64,000 nucleotides of DNA from Inia geoffrensis (GCA_036417435.1 CM070917.1:57634436-57698435), one strand, 5' to 3'; shown: positions 1-14,075, counted from the first letter of the stretch. Notes: generated from the letters alone by a model not told the origin. Made by a program: numbers and translations.

Positions 1-290
1 CTGTATCCTTGCTGATTTCTTTCTTTCTTGCTCTATCAGTTCCCAAGAGAAGAATGCTAAAATCTCCAACTGTGATTGTGCATCATCTCTTTTTCATTTT
101 AGTTGGCCCATTTTTGCTTTATGCTCTGAGGCTATGTTAGTAGGTGCATACAAATTTAGAGCTGTGTGTCTTCCTGGTGAGTTGACCATCTATCTTTACA
201 AACTGTCCCTCTTTGCCTAGCAGAGCTTCTGGCCTTAAAGTGTCCTCCATCTGATAGTAGCAGCCACACCGGCTTCCTCTTTTTCTCTAC
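1..290 (-). mobile_element. Old LINE-1 ORF2 remnant
   Basis: The AT-rich text resembles the reverse complement of the LINE-1 ORF2 region as remembered from ancient mammalian L1 copies (segments such as aaatctccaactgtgattgt and ttaggtgcatacaaattta). It has many substitutions and no usable reading frame. It continues past the left edge of the window. A repeat-library search would set the subfamily. Confidence 0.6.
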
Positions 291-664
291 CAGCCACAGA
301 CAATATGCAGACGAATGGGCACGGTCAGGTGTGGTCTGCATTGAGCTGAATTTGGACCCTGGTCCAGAGGGATTACTTTTGCTCTGGTGGCAGTTAGGAC
401 AGGACTGGGCTGGCTGAGGCTGGGCTCCAGTCTCTGTGAGGACTGGCCTGATACTCCTGTCCTCACTCCTAGCCCCATAGGACCCACAAGCAAAGACCCT
501 CCTCTCTGGCAGGTACTGAACACCCAGAAGACTGCCGGACGCCCTCCTCAGCCACTCAGCCTCTCCACCACTTGCAAACCCTGGCAGGGACCCTGTGCCA
601 GCGTCAGGCTCACTTCTTGGGTTTTCTCTCCGGGATCTCAGAACCCCTGTCCCTGATGCTTTGC
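291..664. other. Intergenic, nothing recognised
   Basis: I see no gene, RNA or clear repeat. The open frames on both strands are short and do not resemble known proteins. Confidence 0.5.
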
Positions 665-1740
665 TTGCTCATAATAGACAATAAATAAGCAACTCATATG
701 GTATATTAGGGGATGCGAGTGCTGTGGAGAGAATAGATTAAGGAGAATGCGGAATGCTGGGCAAGGCAGAGCGGAATGTGAAACAGGGCGGAAGGGTTGA
801 CCTCTTTGGGATGTAACATTTGAGGAAAACATAGAGATGAGGGAGTTAGTCACACAGACAGATGTCTAGGGAAGAGCATAGCAGGCCCAGGAACATGCAA
901 AGGCCCTGGGGCAGGGTGGTTCCTGGCTGGGGAGCAGTGGGGTGGCCAGTGTGGCTGCAGTGAGGGTGGGAGGGTCTAAAGTCAGGGAGCATGTGGGCAT
1001 CCCAAGGACTTGGCTCTTCTGCATGAGAGGGGAGCCTCCGGAAAGTTCCGAGTGAAGCCATGGGTCTGACTTGTATTTTAAAAGGACCTCTCTGGCCGTT
1101 ATATTGAGAACCCACTATTGGAAGGTAGAGGCAGGGAGGCCGGTTTGGGGGCCAAGGTGGTCATCTGGGCAAGAGCTGGTGGTGGCCCAGATGGTGGGGG
1201 AATGGGGCTCTGGATGCATTTTGAGGGCAGAGCTAGTGGGATTACCTTGCAGGTGGGTGTGAAAGGGAGAGGAGCTGAGGATGATGTGTGAGCTTGGCTA
1301 ACAGGCTGCTGCTCCTGCAATAGCCCAGCCTGGGGGCTCCTGAGAGCGGTGCCTTCACCCTGGGGTGATCCAGCCACCTTTGGCTCCTCCGTCCTAGAGA
1401 GTCTGGAGTCCCTTGGCAGCTGGAGGAGGGAACCCATCACACCCACGTGGATGCAGGGGGCTGGGATGGGGGCCTAGTGCTCTCCCAGCTACCAGTCCCC
1501 AGGATGGAGTGGGGAGCACATCCACACCCTCTGCATGGTGACCACAGACCTCCCGGCCTGAGCAGCAGAGGAACGATGCAGCTAACAGATGGGAAGACCG
1601 AGGGTGGGGCTGTGGGAGGAAGACGGGAGCTCAGCCTTGGGCACGTTAAGTTTGAGATGCCTCCATCACATGAAACGGGGGGTCAGGCAGCCAGAATGGG
1701 CACAGGAGCCTGGAGTACAGGAGAGGTGCTTAAAGCACAA
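665..1740 (+). repeat. Probable ancient dispersed repeat, family not assigned
   Basis: Several stretches read like a degraded interspersed repeat common in mammalian genomes: the segment near 865-910 ending in gcaaaggccctggggcaggg, then 1070-1110 (ttaaaaggacctctctggcc), then 1640-1665 (cacgttaagtttgagatgcc). They occur in the expected order over about 1 kb. I cannot name the family with confidence and see no coding potential. Confidence 0.35.
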
Positions 1741-1860
1741 GAAGGGAGCCCACCGGCTGGGCGAGTGTGGCTGGCGCAGACGGGTGGGGTGGGGGAGGAC
1801 TCCTACAGGAGGAGGAGCTTGGGGAGAAGGGGAGGAGGTCTCAAAGAGAGGGAGGTGGGG

Positions 1861-2044
1861 GCTTCCTTGGTGGCGCAGTGGTTGAGAGCCCTCCTGCCGA
1901 TGCAGGGGACACAGGTTCGTGCCCCGGTCCGGGAAGATCCCCCGTGAGCCATGGCTGCTGAGCCTGTGCGTCTGGAGCCTGTGCTCCGCAATGGGAGAGG
2001 CCACAACAGTGAGAGGCCTGCGTACCGCAAAAAAAAAAAAAAAA
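1861..2044 (+). mobile_element. CHR-2-type SINE (tRNA-derived)
   Basis: It starts gcttccttggtggcgcagtg, carries the tRNA-like promoter region (B-box-like ggttcgtgccccggtccggg), continues through ccacaacagtgagaggcctg and ends in an A tail of about 16. This is the layout of CHR-2 SINEs, known from cetaceans and hippos. The stretch after gggaagatcc goes directly to cgtgagccatgg, so an internal block present in longer copies is missing. A short direct repeat, agagagggagg, occurs near both ends (1845-1855 and 2051-2061). The flanks are GA-rich, so this is only weak evidence for a target-site duplication. Confidence 0.85.
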
Positions 2045-2514
2045 CCAGAGAGAGAGGGAGGGTTCTCAAAGACCGGGAGGAAGAGGCGAGGAGTGCAGGG
2101 TGCAGGGTGCAGGGCTGGTGCCAGGACCCCTCAAAGGCACCCTGGGGCTGAAGCTGTCCCTGCGCTGTGGACTCCAAGCGGCCTAAGACCCAGCCTGGTG
2201 AGCAGCCTGCGCAGAGCCCAGTGGAGGCCGGGGCCGGGTGTGTGTGTGTGCGGGGGGGTGGGGGGTGGGGTCTGGGCCCAGAGAGCACCACGCTGGGAGG
2301 GCAGATCCAGGAGGGGCCGGGGCTGGAGGGGGGACTGCCCTCTGAGGGTGCCCCCAGTGAGGCAGGAACGAGAAGGGGCAGAGGAGGCTGGACACACCCA
2401 CCACCCGGTCTTCCATTTTCCCTCCTGCACCCGCCTCATGCCACCCTGCCCGCCACCTGTCGCCCAGAGACCCATGACCCTGCCCCTACCCCAGCTGACG
2501 CTGCACACCCGCAA
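2045..2514. other. Intergenic flank downstream of PVALEF
   Basis: No gene is seen. It contains a short TG/G-rich simple tract around 2238-2272 and GC-rich unique DNA. Confidence 0.5.
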
Positions 2515-2662
2515 CAAACACATGGGCTGCGGTTCATTTAATGCTGTTTTTCTTCCATTTTCCTGGCTCAAGCTGCGTCCGCTCCCACGGCCTCCGTGGA
2601 GCACTCGTGAAACCCACGGTGCCCCTTAGGGGATGCTCAGCCAGCCGGGGCTGGACGTGGTG
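2515..2662 (-). other. PVALEF: PVALEF 3' UTR (predicted)
   Basis: This is the stretch between the TAG stop at 2663-2665 and a point about 20 nt past a minus-strand ATTAAA signal at 2537-2542. The left end is estimated from the signal, not observed. Confidence 0.5.
2537..2542 (-). terminator. PVALEF: Candidate polyadenylation signal ATTAAA for PVALEF
   Basis: ATTAAA on the minus strand (tttaat on the plus strand), about 120 nt past the PVALEF stop codon. ATTAAA is the commonest variant of AATAAA. I noticed no AATAAA in the same stretch. Confidence 0.5.
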
Positions 2663-5045
<2,383 letters not shown>

Positions 5046-5839
5046 ACTCTGCTCGGAAGAGGTGGAGGAGGCGCCGTCTGACCCCTCAACGCTGCTGGGT
5101 AATTTCCTCTGTCCTTCCAGGCTCACCTCAAAGCTACCCGCTCTGGGAAGCCTTCCTGGTTACCTGAAGCACCACCTCCTCCTGCCGGGACTCAGGGCCC
5201 AGGGCCTTAGTCTCTCTCTCCCGGACCCCAGACCGGCGGGCCTCGGTCATCCTGGCTGGACACTAACCGCCAGCTGGGAGGCGTGCTGCATGCAGGCCAG
5301 TCTTGAGCTGGCCCTGGACTGAGCAAAGGCCCAGACCCGCTCCAGCAGGATGGCCCCACCCCCTTCCCAGGCGCTCAGGAGGGCGGCCCGCTGTGCATCT
5401 GCCCTGAGGAGGTGCCCACGGCAGTGTCCCCACTTCTTGGGGGTTCAGGCAGGAGCCACTGAGGCAGGCCGGGATTCCAGCTGGGCAGGTGGGGTCTGCG
5501 CACAGGGACCGGGCTGTGCCGTGCCCCCACACAGTGCCTTGTGACCCGCGGAGCTCTCGGGTTGCTGTCCCCAGGGCGGGTTGGGTTCTGGGGCTTGTGG
5601 CAGAGCAGCTATTTCAGAGGCTCGTTGGCCCTCTCTGAAGTTCACGGGGTGGTGAGCCTTCTGGAACCTACTCCCGCCACCAGGGGAGGCAGCTCTGTGA
5701 CCTGCGGGGCATAAGCCAGCCAGGCAGTGGCCAGAGGCATCTCCTTTCTCCCAGTGGAGAAGCCACGGGTCAAAGGTTGCAACTCAAGCTACAGCAGAGG
5801 GGCAGGGAGGGCTGGATCCAGCCCAGGGCTGTGTCCTGC

Positions 5840-5885
5840 TTCCTGACCCTGGGCGTGCTTCTCATCTGTGAAATGGAGAGACCCC
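5840..5885 (+). repeat. MIR SINE fragment
   Basis: The segment ttctcatctgtgaaatggag matches the conserved MIR 'tcctcatctgtaaaatgggg' block with a few changes. Confidence 0.5.
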
Positions 5886-7326
5886 TGCCCGCCCTGCCTT
5901 GCCCCTTCGCAGGGTCATGCAGGGAGCCATGAGGGAAGGAGATGGTGGGGAAAGGGTGTCGGATCCTGTGGTGGGTGTCACCCACAATGGCCAGTCCCTG
6001 CAGCCAGTCCGGGAGGTTGGGCGGGGGTGGTCAGCTGGGATCAAGGGCAGGCCCAGGCCTTGGAGGCCCAGAACAGACCCCACTACCCTGCATCCCATGG
6101 TGAGACCGTGATTCCCCTCGCTACCCTGGAATCATGGGGTCCATTCTGGAGGGAAGGGATTCCCTGCCTGCCACTCGGGGCCTTGTCCAGGGCCAATGTC
6201 ACCCTCTTTATGGAGGAGGGACAGGACCAAATTCCAGGCCAGGTCTGGCCAAGCCTGGGGTTGGCATCCTGACTGCAGAGCACTGTGGGCGCCCTGCGCT
6301 GGGCTGTTTACCACCCTGCTCCCACCCCGTTGCTCTCCGGGGCATCCCCCCACCCCTACCTCCCATGAAGGCAGTGGAGCCTGAGATCAGAGCTGGAGAC
6401 AGCAGGAGAGGCAGGGCCTGGGCCTCAGGCTGTGGTTGGTGTATTTATAGTACCTGGTCCAGGGCCTGGGATGGAGTCTCACCTGGCACGCCTAGTCAGG
6501 GCAGGAAGCAGGGAGGGGGGTGGGGAGGGGGCTGCCTGGCACCTCCTGGGGTGCCCCCAGCGCCTGCAAGGGCCCTGCCCTCTTCGTCCTTTCCCCTGAA
6601 AAGGCTTTCCTCCCTCTCCTCCCGCCTCACTGCCTTCCATAGCCAAAGCTGGTCATAGCTTTAAGGCCTGGCTCCGCTCCCCCTGCAGATCCCCACGTAT
6701 GCCCAGTATTGCTGCTTTCTCTGTGCCCCCTCCAAGGCTGACAGGGCCCTCCCCTGTCCCCAGACCACTCTGGACCACCCATGTGGCCCTCCTGGGGACT
6801 GTGGTCTGCATCTAGCACCTGAGACTGAATCACCAACTTCAGATGCTCAGTGAGAAAAAGGCCTCATGGGCTGGAGGGAGGTGGGAAGGGGTGATGGAGG
6901 ACTTGGGGCCCCACTGGGACAGGGGCTGGGCACCTGGGCCCAGAGCTGGCTCAGCATGCCTGCCAGAGTTGGTGAGTCTGGGGGCCTTGGAGCCTCTGTT
7001 CTGCCAGGCCCTTCCCCCACTCAGCACTGGGAGCCCTGTGAGGTGATCTCAGCCTCCCCCTACTGACCCCAGCTTGCAGCCATGCTCTCAGAGGCCTGCC
7101 TAGGCACATGCGTGCACACGTGCCCACCCCTGCAGACCCAGTTACCTTGGGGCTGTCCCTCTCCTTCCTCCTCTTTTTCTTCCTCTCCTAGACCTCCCTG
7201 GGGTTCCCCCAGCACCCAGGGCCTCCCCTTGTCCAGCGAAAGACGAGGCCCAAGCTCCTGCCATGCCGCTCGGGCAGCTCTGGCCCGGCTGGGTGCCCAC
7301 ACCACCCCTCCCCGGGCAGGGCTCAC

Positions 7327-7378
7327 CTTCGCCCGGCTTTCTTCGAGGGCTCTGGGAAGGCAGGTCAGGCTGGGGGTG
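7327..7378 (-). other. PVALEF: Predicted non-coding first exon of PVALEF
   Basis: On the minus strand a TATAAAA box (7403-7409) lies about 30 bp before this stretch, which ends in a good donor, GAAG|gtgagc (exon end 7327). It has no ATG and would splice to the acceptor before 4717. The TSS near 7378 is an estimate from TATA spacing. This is a prediction with no transcript evidence. Confidence 0.5.
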
Positions 7379-7402
7379 CTGAGAGGCTGTGGGGGCTCCA
7401 GC

Positions 7403-7409
7403 TTTTATA
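7403..7409 (-). promoter_or_regulatory. PVALEF: TATA box of the predicted PVALEF promoter
   Basis: TATAAAA on the minus strand inside ggtataaaagctgg. A CAGCTG E-box and a TGTTTAC FOX-like site lie just upstream (about 7428-7450). A TATA promoter is typical of tissue-restricted genes, including muscle calcium-binding proteins. Confidence 0.55.
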
Positions 7410-8342
7410 CCTGCAGCCGCTCGGCCTGTTTACATCTTGGGGCTGCAGCTGTCCTACCGCCTCTCCTGGGTACTCCAGTCTGGCACTGGCCACCCCCAGG
7501 GGCTCGTTGGCACTTGGCACGTCCACACCAGGCTGGGCAGACTGACCATTAGCAGCGCCTGGCCTCCCCGAGCCTGGGGTGGGGGTAGGGAGAGTGATGA
7601 CATTGCCGAGTAAGTAGACTTGCTATCTGTCGCAAGAGGTCCCACCCTGCCTGCTGGCCTCGTGGGGGTTGAGGGGGGGCGGTGGTCCAGGAGATGGCCC
7701 AGGGGGTGCAGGCTGCCAGCGTGTCCGAGATGGCAGCAGAAGAGTGGACGACTGGGCCTCCTTTGACGACAAGTCAGGCTGGGCAGCTGTCCTTTGTCCC
7801 TGGGTCACTGTGGGGGGCTGGGAGCCATGCCAGGGCTGGCTGTCAAGGCGAGGGGAGGAGAGGGAGGCCTCCATCAGGCAGGATGACTCCTGCAGGCACA
7901 GGGAGCAGGGTTGTGTGACCCCCGGTGGGGCTGGCCTCTCTCCCTGGGAAGGGCCCTCACAGGACTGTCACCAGGGTGAGGACGGGGGACCAGAGAGGGA
8001 CACATCGCCAAGAGCCCCCCCTGGCCGTGGCCCACCTGGAGGGGAACGGCTCACTGTCCATTCACTTTCTCGGCCTCAGTATTTTACAGAGTGGTGCCCC
8101 TGATGGTGCAGACGTCTGTGCAGCCTCTTTCCAACCCTCCATCGCCAGCTGTCCCCTGCGGGGGTTTCTGCCCCCGTCATTTTACATGGCGCTCCTATAG
8201 CTCTGAGATCTGCTTTCTCTGCACAAAAGTTTATCATGTGTCGCCGCACTCTGCCATGGCGTAAGACAGCTCTGTGTTAGGCCAGCAGGCTGAGGATGTT
8301 TTAGGAAGTTCCTTGACTGACCACCTGCTGCTGGACCTGGAG
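7410..8342. other. Intergenic, PVALEF to AATK, nothing recognised
   Basis: GC-rich unique DNA with no supported gene. A MIR-like scrap is possible near 8065-8090. Confidence 0.5.
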
Positions 8343-8359
8343 CAGGTCCCAGTGCTTTT

Positions 8360-8485
8360 CTTTATTTCTTTCTTTTTGGCCATGCCACGCGGTATGTGAA
8401 ATCTTAGTTTCCCGACCAGGGATCGAACCCATGCCCCCTGCAGTGGGAGTGCAGGGTCTTAACCACTGGACCACCAGGGAAGTCC
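8360..8485 (-). mobile_element. CHR-1-type SINE with perfect target-site duplication
   Basis: Read on the minus strand it starts gggacttccctggtggtcca, carries the tRNA-like box ggttcgatccctggtcggga and ends ggcatggccaaaaag with an A-rich tail (T-rich on plus). Identical 17-bp copies of caggtcccagtgctttt flank it at 8343-8359 and 8486-8502. They form a clean target-site duplication that fixes the insertion boundaries. Confidence 0.9.
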
Positions 8486-8699
8486 CAGGTCCCAGTGCTT
8501 TTGTCATCAGAGACACTGTGGGAGACCAGAGTGGGAGGACCAGGACGAATGATGGAAGTTTCCATGGTCCTGCCACGTTCCTCTCCAAAAGGGTTACCCT
8601 ACAGATTTCCAGCTGAGGCTGGGTGCCCCGCGCCCCCTGCACACCCACACCTGCACTGCAGTCTGGTCCCCAGCAGGCAGCAGGGACATCTCTCAACAC

Positions 8700-9055
8700 G
8701 TCTGTCCATAAAGTTGAATGTTATCCGCATGAAAGGAGCAAGGCACCGATGCTCTCTGACACGAATGAGCCCTGACAGTCCCACAATGAGTGAAAAAAGC
8801 CAGTCACAAAAGGCCACATAGTCTGTGATGCCATTGGTATAAAATGTCCAGGAGAGGCAAATCCATAGAGACAGAAAGCAGATTGGTGTTTGCCGTGGGG
8901 CTGGGGGAATGGGGAGTTACTGTTTAACGGGTACAGGGTTTATTTTGAAGTCATGAGAATGTTCTGGAACTAGATAGAGGTGGTGGCTGCACAATATCGT
9001 GAATGCACTAAATGCTACGGAGTTGTGCACGTTAAAATGGCTTATGTTATCTGAG
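8700..9055 (+). mobile_element. Old LINE-1 3' end
   Basis: Ordered matches to the 3' UTR of ancient L1M elements as remembered: ggagaggcaaatccatagag, then agattggtgtttgccgtggg, then agatagaggtggtggctgca and gcacgttaaaatggctta. It is non-coding and heavily diverged. Confidence 0.65.
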
Positions 9056-10159
9056 CACCCCCTCCACCGGCACCTTCCAGAAGGCCCTATCTGTGTCCAC
9101 CCCTGCCCAGGCCATGAAGCGAGGGCTAGGGAGCGGGTGGGCGGGCTCCTGGACCAGCACCTGCCCAGAGCTGACAGATGGTCAGTCCCCTGGGCAGTCC
9201 CTCCCGTTTCATTTCGGTTCAGAGTTGGGCCGCCCCTTCTCTCCTGAAGCCCTGGCCCTAGCTTACCGGCCCCCCTCTGGGCTGAGCTGGCCTGAAGGGG
9301 CCACGGGGACCAGCTCACAGCTCTGGGGATACCGTTGTCCCCTGTGCCCAGGCACAGAGACACTGTGGTCTCTCGGGCCCTCAAGGGGCTGGCACTGCCC
9401 CCTGCCCGGGCCTGTCTGGAACAACTTCGAGGGAGGGGGGCTGGTGGGCTCTCGGCCCTCCTGCTGCAGACTGGAAACCCCTGCAGAGACCCGCAGCCCA
9501 GCCCTGCCCCATGACGTGAGTACTAGACACCTAAGAGGAATTAGCTTTTCTTTTCCAGGGAGCCGTTTTTATATAAGGACAAGGCTCTTTCAAGCCACAG
9601 CCTCCTCAGAGCATGGCGTCTCCCCCTGGCTGGCTCAGAACACCAGGCAGCATCTTCCCGTTCCTGGGAGGCCGGGTACCCTTGGCAGGTGCACCTCCTC
9701 TGAGGTCTCTTTGGCAAATGCTGGAAACCCTCTCACCCCCACTTTGCAGAGCACAGCTGTGGTGGGTGGGCTTGTGGGGGAGAGGTTCGCCTGAGGTTGG
9801 GGCCTATCTGTGGGCAAGTTCGGGTGGGGGAGAGCATTTCCCCTTGGCACCCCTCCTGTGCACACAGAAGTGGGGGTGGGGAAGCGTGATTACAAGGGAC
9901 ATCTGTTTCCCTGCCTCCATCCCAGGCCGGGACCACATCCCCGTGCAGCAGAAAGGGGTGGGCTGGCGGAGCCCACTGTGGGGTGAGGTCCCGGCAGGCA
10001 GGGGGGGTCCCTGGGGCCCTGCACTTTGGTGCCCAGCATGTGGGTTTGTGGGCTGAATCCGGGGCAGCCTTTCATGCAGAAATGCTGATGCGGGTTATTA
10101 CAGGAAGGATTCAAGAGGTGCTGGCCATCCCCATGGCCCTTCCCCTGTGTCCTTTACCA
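9056..10159. other. Intergenic, nothing recognised
   Basis: Unique GC-rich DNA. The long open frame around 9093-9794 on plus shows no family resemblance. Confidence 0.45.
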
Positions 10160-10565
10160 CAGAAGATATGTCCATGTCCTAATCCCAGTACCTTGAATGG
10201 GAGCTTGTTTGGAAATAGGGTCTTTGCCGATGTGACCCTTAAGATGAGGTCACACTAGATTTGGATGGGCCCTAATCCAGTGACTGGTTCCTTATAAGAA
10301 GAGAGACACAGAGAAGAGGGAAAGGCCATGTGGCGACAGAGGCAGAGGTTGCAATGATATGGCCATGGGCCAAGGAACACCTGGGGCCGCCAGGAGCTGG
10401 AAGAGGCAGGGAGGGTCCTCCCTTAGACCTTTGGAGGGAGCCCGGTCCTGCTGACACCTCAGTTTTAGACTTCCAGCCTCCAGACTGTGAGAGAATCTAT
10501 TCCTGTCATTTGAGGCCCCCAGTTTGTGGTCATTTGTTATGGCCGCCCCAGGACACTCAACAGCC
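10160..10565 (+). mobile_element. LTR-like dispersed element (MaLR-type), solo
   Basis: Contains the ordered blocks tttggaaatagggtctttgc, taagatgaggtcacactaga, gggccctaatccagtgactg, tccttataagaagagagaca and ccagcctccagactgtgaga, then gtttgtggtcatttgttatg. A second, more diverged copy is at 18328-18740. It is an old, non-coding repeat. The exact family is not assigned. Confidence 0.6.
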
Positions 10566-10964
10566 CCTTCCCGGGACCCTCTCATGCCCCCCTGCTTCCG
10601 GCCCTCTCTCCTACTGCTGTCTGCCCGACCCCTGGCCCACCGACCCCTCTAACCCCTTCCTGAGCCTCGGGTGAGGACCCAGATAGGATGTAGACCTGGG
10701 GCCTGGAGGTACCTGGAGGGACACAGAGGCAGCTGTGTCCACCAGGCTGACCAGGTGCCTACCAGGGCTGTGACTTTAAGGGGCACCAGGCCGACAGGTG
10801 AACCGTCCAGAGCTTCTCTGGCCTTAGGCTCCAGAGGGCTCACCACTGTTTCTGCTCCTGCCTTGATTCAAAATTGCGATATGTTGCTCATAATGGATTT
10901 TCCTCATTAATTTTGATTCTTTAAGATATTGCATTAAAATATTAGTTACCTTGATGACCAAGTT

Positions 10965-11370
10965 TGTTTTTGACAGCTTGAGATATAATTCATATGCTGT
11001 AAAGTTGACCCTTTTAGAGTGTACACGTCAGTGTTTTTAAGTATATTCACAGGGTTGTACAACCATCACCTCTATAAAATTCCAGACCATTTTCATCACC
11101 CCCAAAAGAGGCCCCGTACCCCCATCTTCCCCTTCTCTGGACCTCTGACAGCCATCAATCTACTCTGTCTCTATGGATTTGAATAACCTAGGTCTTTCCC
11201 ATAAGTGGAATCCTATGGTGTTTGTCCTCTTGCTTTTTCCACCGAGCACATTTCCAAGGTTCATCTGCGCTGTAGCGTGTGTCCGCGCTTCGTTCCCTTT
11301 TACTGATGGTAATATTCCCCTATATGGATCCACCACATTTTGTGTATCCGTTCATCTGTCGGTTCACGTG
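10965..11370 (-). mobile_element. Old LINE-1 fragment (3' end)
   Basis: It reads as the reverse complement of an L1M 3' region: gacagcttgagatataattc, then gtacaaccatcacctctata, ttttcatcacccccaaaaga, atggatttgaataacctagg and ttgtgtatccgttcatctgt. Related fragments occur at 19905-20165 and 24555-24950. Confidence 0.65.
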
Positions 11371-12889
11371 TGGGAGCTTTGCCCCTGGGGCAGGTTCCTA
11401 CCTTGTCTTTTCTCACAGCGAGGGGGGTGGGGTGTGTGTGTGTGTGTTGGGGACGGGTCCTTGGGTCCTGAGGCCGAGGAGAGAGCCCCATGCACCGAGC
11501 CTCTCAGCTCCACCCTTCCCAGGGCCCAGCGCTCTGTCCGGTCTGTTTGGCCTTGTCATGACAGCTGAGGGTTGGGCTCATGGCTGGCCTGGAGGTCTTG
11601 GGCTCAGGGCACCCTGAGTCCAAGACAGCAGTTCTGTCCCAACCCCAGGAGGAGTGCAGATAAGCCCTCCCCACTAAATTCCAGTGCCAGGCTTCCTGCC
11701 CCCCACTATGGTAGCCCGTGAGTGCTGGTGGCCGGCCACACATGGGAATTGCTGGCCAGAGAAACATCAATGGTGGAGGAACTCAGGGCACCTCTGCTTC
11801 AACGGTCACCATGCCAGGGGAGCAACAGGGCTCCTGGGTCCAGTGAATCTCAGAGGACCCGTGTCACTCGGGTCAAATGGAGTGACAGTGCTGGACCTGC
11901 AGCCCTGGGTGGACTTCTCCTGCCCCACCTGGACCCTGGAGGATATCTGCAACCCTAACACCCCCGAGATCTGGTCTTCTGTATGCCAGTGTGTGCACTG
12001 CGTGTGTGTGCACTGTGTGTGTGTTCACTGGTCGACCCATGTCACAGAGGTCTTCACAGAGGGTCTTCTAATCCTGGTCACTGAGGCTGGCCATGGTGGC
12101 ACTGAGAATCTGGACAGGGACAACTTAGGGCCACTGGTCATTTCCCTGCTTGTCCCTAGGGAGCCCCCCAGTTGTGTCGAGGTCCAGGTGTCTGGGGCAT
12201 CTTCCTGGTGGGCAGAGGCAGGGCCCATGGTATGGGGGTGGGCAGTGTTGGGCTTTCCTCCTAGGTGGGGAGGGGACACCCCCCACTGTGGGTCCAGCCC
12301 CCTCACACTGTGCACTCCTAGATCACAGCCCTCAGCCATCCTTGCGCCTGTGGCTGCTGCCCCTCCAGGCCCTCTCACAGGCCAGGCCCTCTGCTGGCCA
12401 CTCCCCTGTGGCCCCCTCCTCGTCAACAAGGCCTTAGGGGCAAAGCTGTTTAGAGTAGTGGCCACAGCATCAGGGCCAGTAAGAAGGCTCTGGATGCCCC
12501 ATGCTCCTCCACAGGCCTGAGGTTGTTGGGGCCACCCACGGCAGGGGACCCCGAAGGTCTGAGAGGAGAGGAGGCCCCTTCCTTTGCCCATGGGGGAACT
12601 GTCTACACGACGGGCCATCTTAGGTTAAGAACGATGTGTCCTGGCATCCCCTCCTGAGGGCTGGCCCTCACCATCCTTTCTCTATCCCTGGCCACCCCTA
12701 TTCCATTGATCCTTGTTCTTCCCCAAAGCCTTAGGAGCCCCTCCTGCCCCCACAAACCCCCTGCCTTCCACCTGGGTCAGCCAAGCAGTTTTGCTCATCT
12801 GGCCGGAGAATGAATGGGTGGACGTAGAGTGAGTGACCCAAGTTACATAAAACTCAAATCCTGGCTACATAGTAACTCTCTCTCCTATC
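11371..12889. other. Intergenic, upstream of AATK
   Basis: No gene is seen. It has short TG microsatellites near 11430-11449 and 11990-12030. The 278-codon open frame at 11684-12520 has no recognisable domain. Confidence 0.5.
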
Positions 12890-13943
12890 CCAGGGGGTGG
12901 GGAGGGGACGGTTCCCAGCCCCCTGCGCGCTCAGCCCGCCTGCCCTCCTGAAGCCGCCTCATCCAGCCTCATCCACGCAAGATGGCGCGGCAGGGCGCGC
13001 AGCCGGCGGGGAGGGACGGTCCCTCGGTGCCCAGCGCCGCCGCGTCCGCCCTAAACGCCCGGCGCTGTTCTCTCCCGGGCGGGGGCGGCCGCTCCTTTTC
13101 CACGGTTGTCGCAGCGTGGCACAGGCGCGGGCGGTTTGGGCAAAAAAGGCCCCCCCACCCCGCCGGCGCGGGCGCCGCCCAGAGGGCGCGGGGCCGGATC
13201 CAAGCTGCCTCCGAAACCGGCGTGTGCAGGCCGCGTGCGGGGCCCCGACCCCCGCGTGCCGGGGCCCGCGCCTCCGGGCCACCCAGCGCGCGCTTTCGTA
13301 TTGCTCCTGCGTGCCACCGTGCCCACCCCCGCGCGCGCCCCCGCCTTCCCGCTCCTCCCCCCACGCCTCTGCCCACCCCCGCGCTTCCAGGTGCCCCCTC
13401 CCTGAGTCTCCGTCCCTCCCCCTCCCCCCCCGCACTTTTCGCCTCCGAGCACCCCTCCCCCACCCTCCGTGCCCCTGAGCCTTCGGGTCTCCCATCCTAC
13501 GTCTCTTGAGCTCCCACCCGCGCCTCAGTATCCCCCTCCCCGCCCCCTTCCCCCTGCACCTTCCGCCTTCCAGCACCCCCCCATTCTCCGTGGCACCCCC
13601 GCGTCTCCGGATCTCCCATCCTGCGTCCCTGTGTCCCCTCGTGCCTTCGTGCCCCCCACGTCTCCGTACCCCGAGCCTTCGGGTACCCCCACCGTGCGTC
13701 TCCGTGCCCCCCCAGCCGTGTAGAGAGCCTCCCCTCCGCGCGCGCTCCCGCCGGTGTTTTCGGACTGCACCAGCCCGGGAGCCCCGCGGCGCCGCGGCCG
13801 GCCGGGGGAGGCGCCTCGTCTGTCGCCGCCGCCCGCACACGCACCGGCACCCGCACCCGCAACCCGCCGGCCCCGCGGCTGCGGCTGTGGGCGCTGGGCG
13901 GGCGCGGCGGCCAAGGCGCGCTCGCACCTGCGGCGGCCGGGTG

Positions 13944-13973
13944 ATGGCGCGGCGCGGGCCGCGGGCGTCCTGA
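13944..13973 (+). promoter_or_regulatory. AATK: Upstream ORF 1 in the AATK 5' leader
   Basis: ATG at 13944, nine codons (MARRGPRAS) and TGA at 13971-13973, 48 nt before the main start. It matters only if transcription starts upstream of it. Confidence 0.45.
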
Positions 13974-14020
13974 GCGCAGCGCCCGCCGGGGGATGCCAAG
14001 ACGCGCTGCTGGCCCTGGCC

Positions 14021-14075
14021 ATGTCGTCGTCCTTCTTCAACCCCAGCTTCGCCTTCAGCTCGCACTTCGACCCCG
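14021..14075 (+). CDS. AATK: AATK coding exon 1
   Basis: Encodes [18 protein letters not shown] plus the first base of Asp19. Donor CCCCG|gtgagt. The start has G at -3 (ggccATG). It is identical to the human N-terminus as remembered. A 22,132-bp intron follows. Confidence 0.93.

Noticed and set aside
1861..1960. Functional tRNA gene
   Set aside because: The tRNA-like A and B boxes belong to SINEs (also at 8360-8485 and 59296-59425) and lack a full cloverleaf.
1..2514. CEP131 exons, expected beyond PVALEF by human synteny
   Set aside because: No CEP131-like coding sequence recognised; the left edge is repeat-derived.
11684..12520. 278-codon plus-strand open frame upstream of AATK
   Set aside because: No recognisable domain; crosses a microsatellite; composition like intergenic DNA.
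13381..13730. CRISPR-like or satellite array
   Set aside because: The repeats are degenerate with no fixed spacing, and the genome is mammalian.
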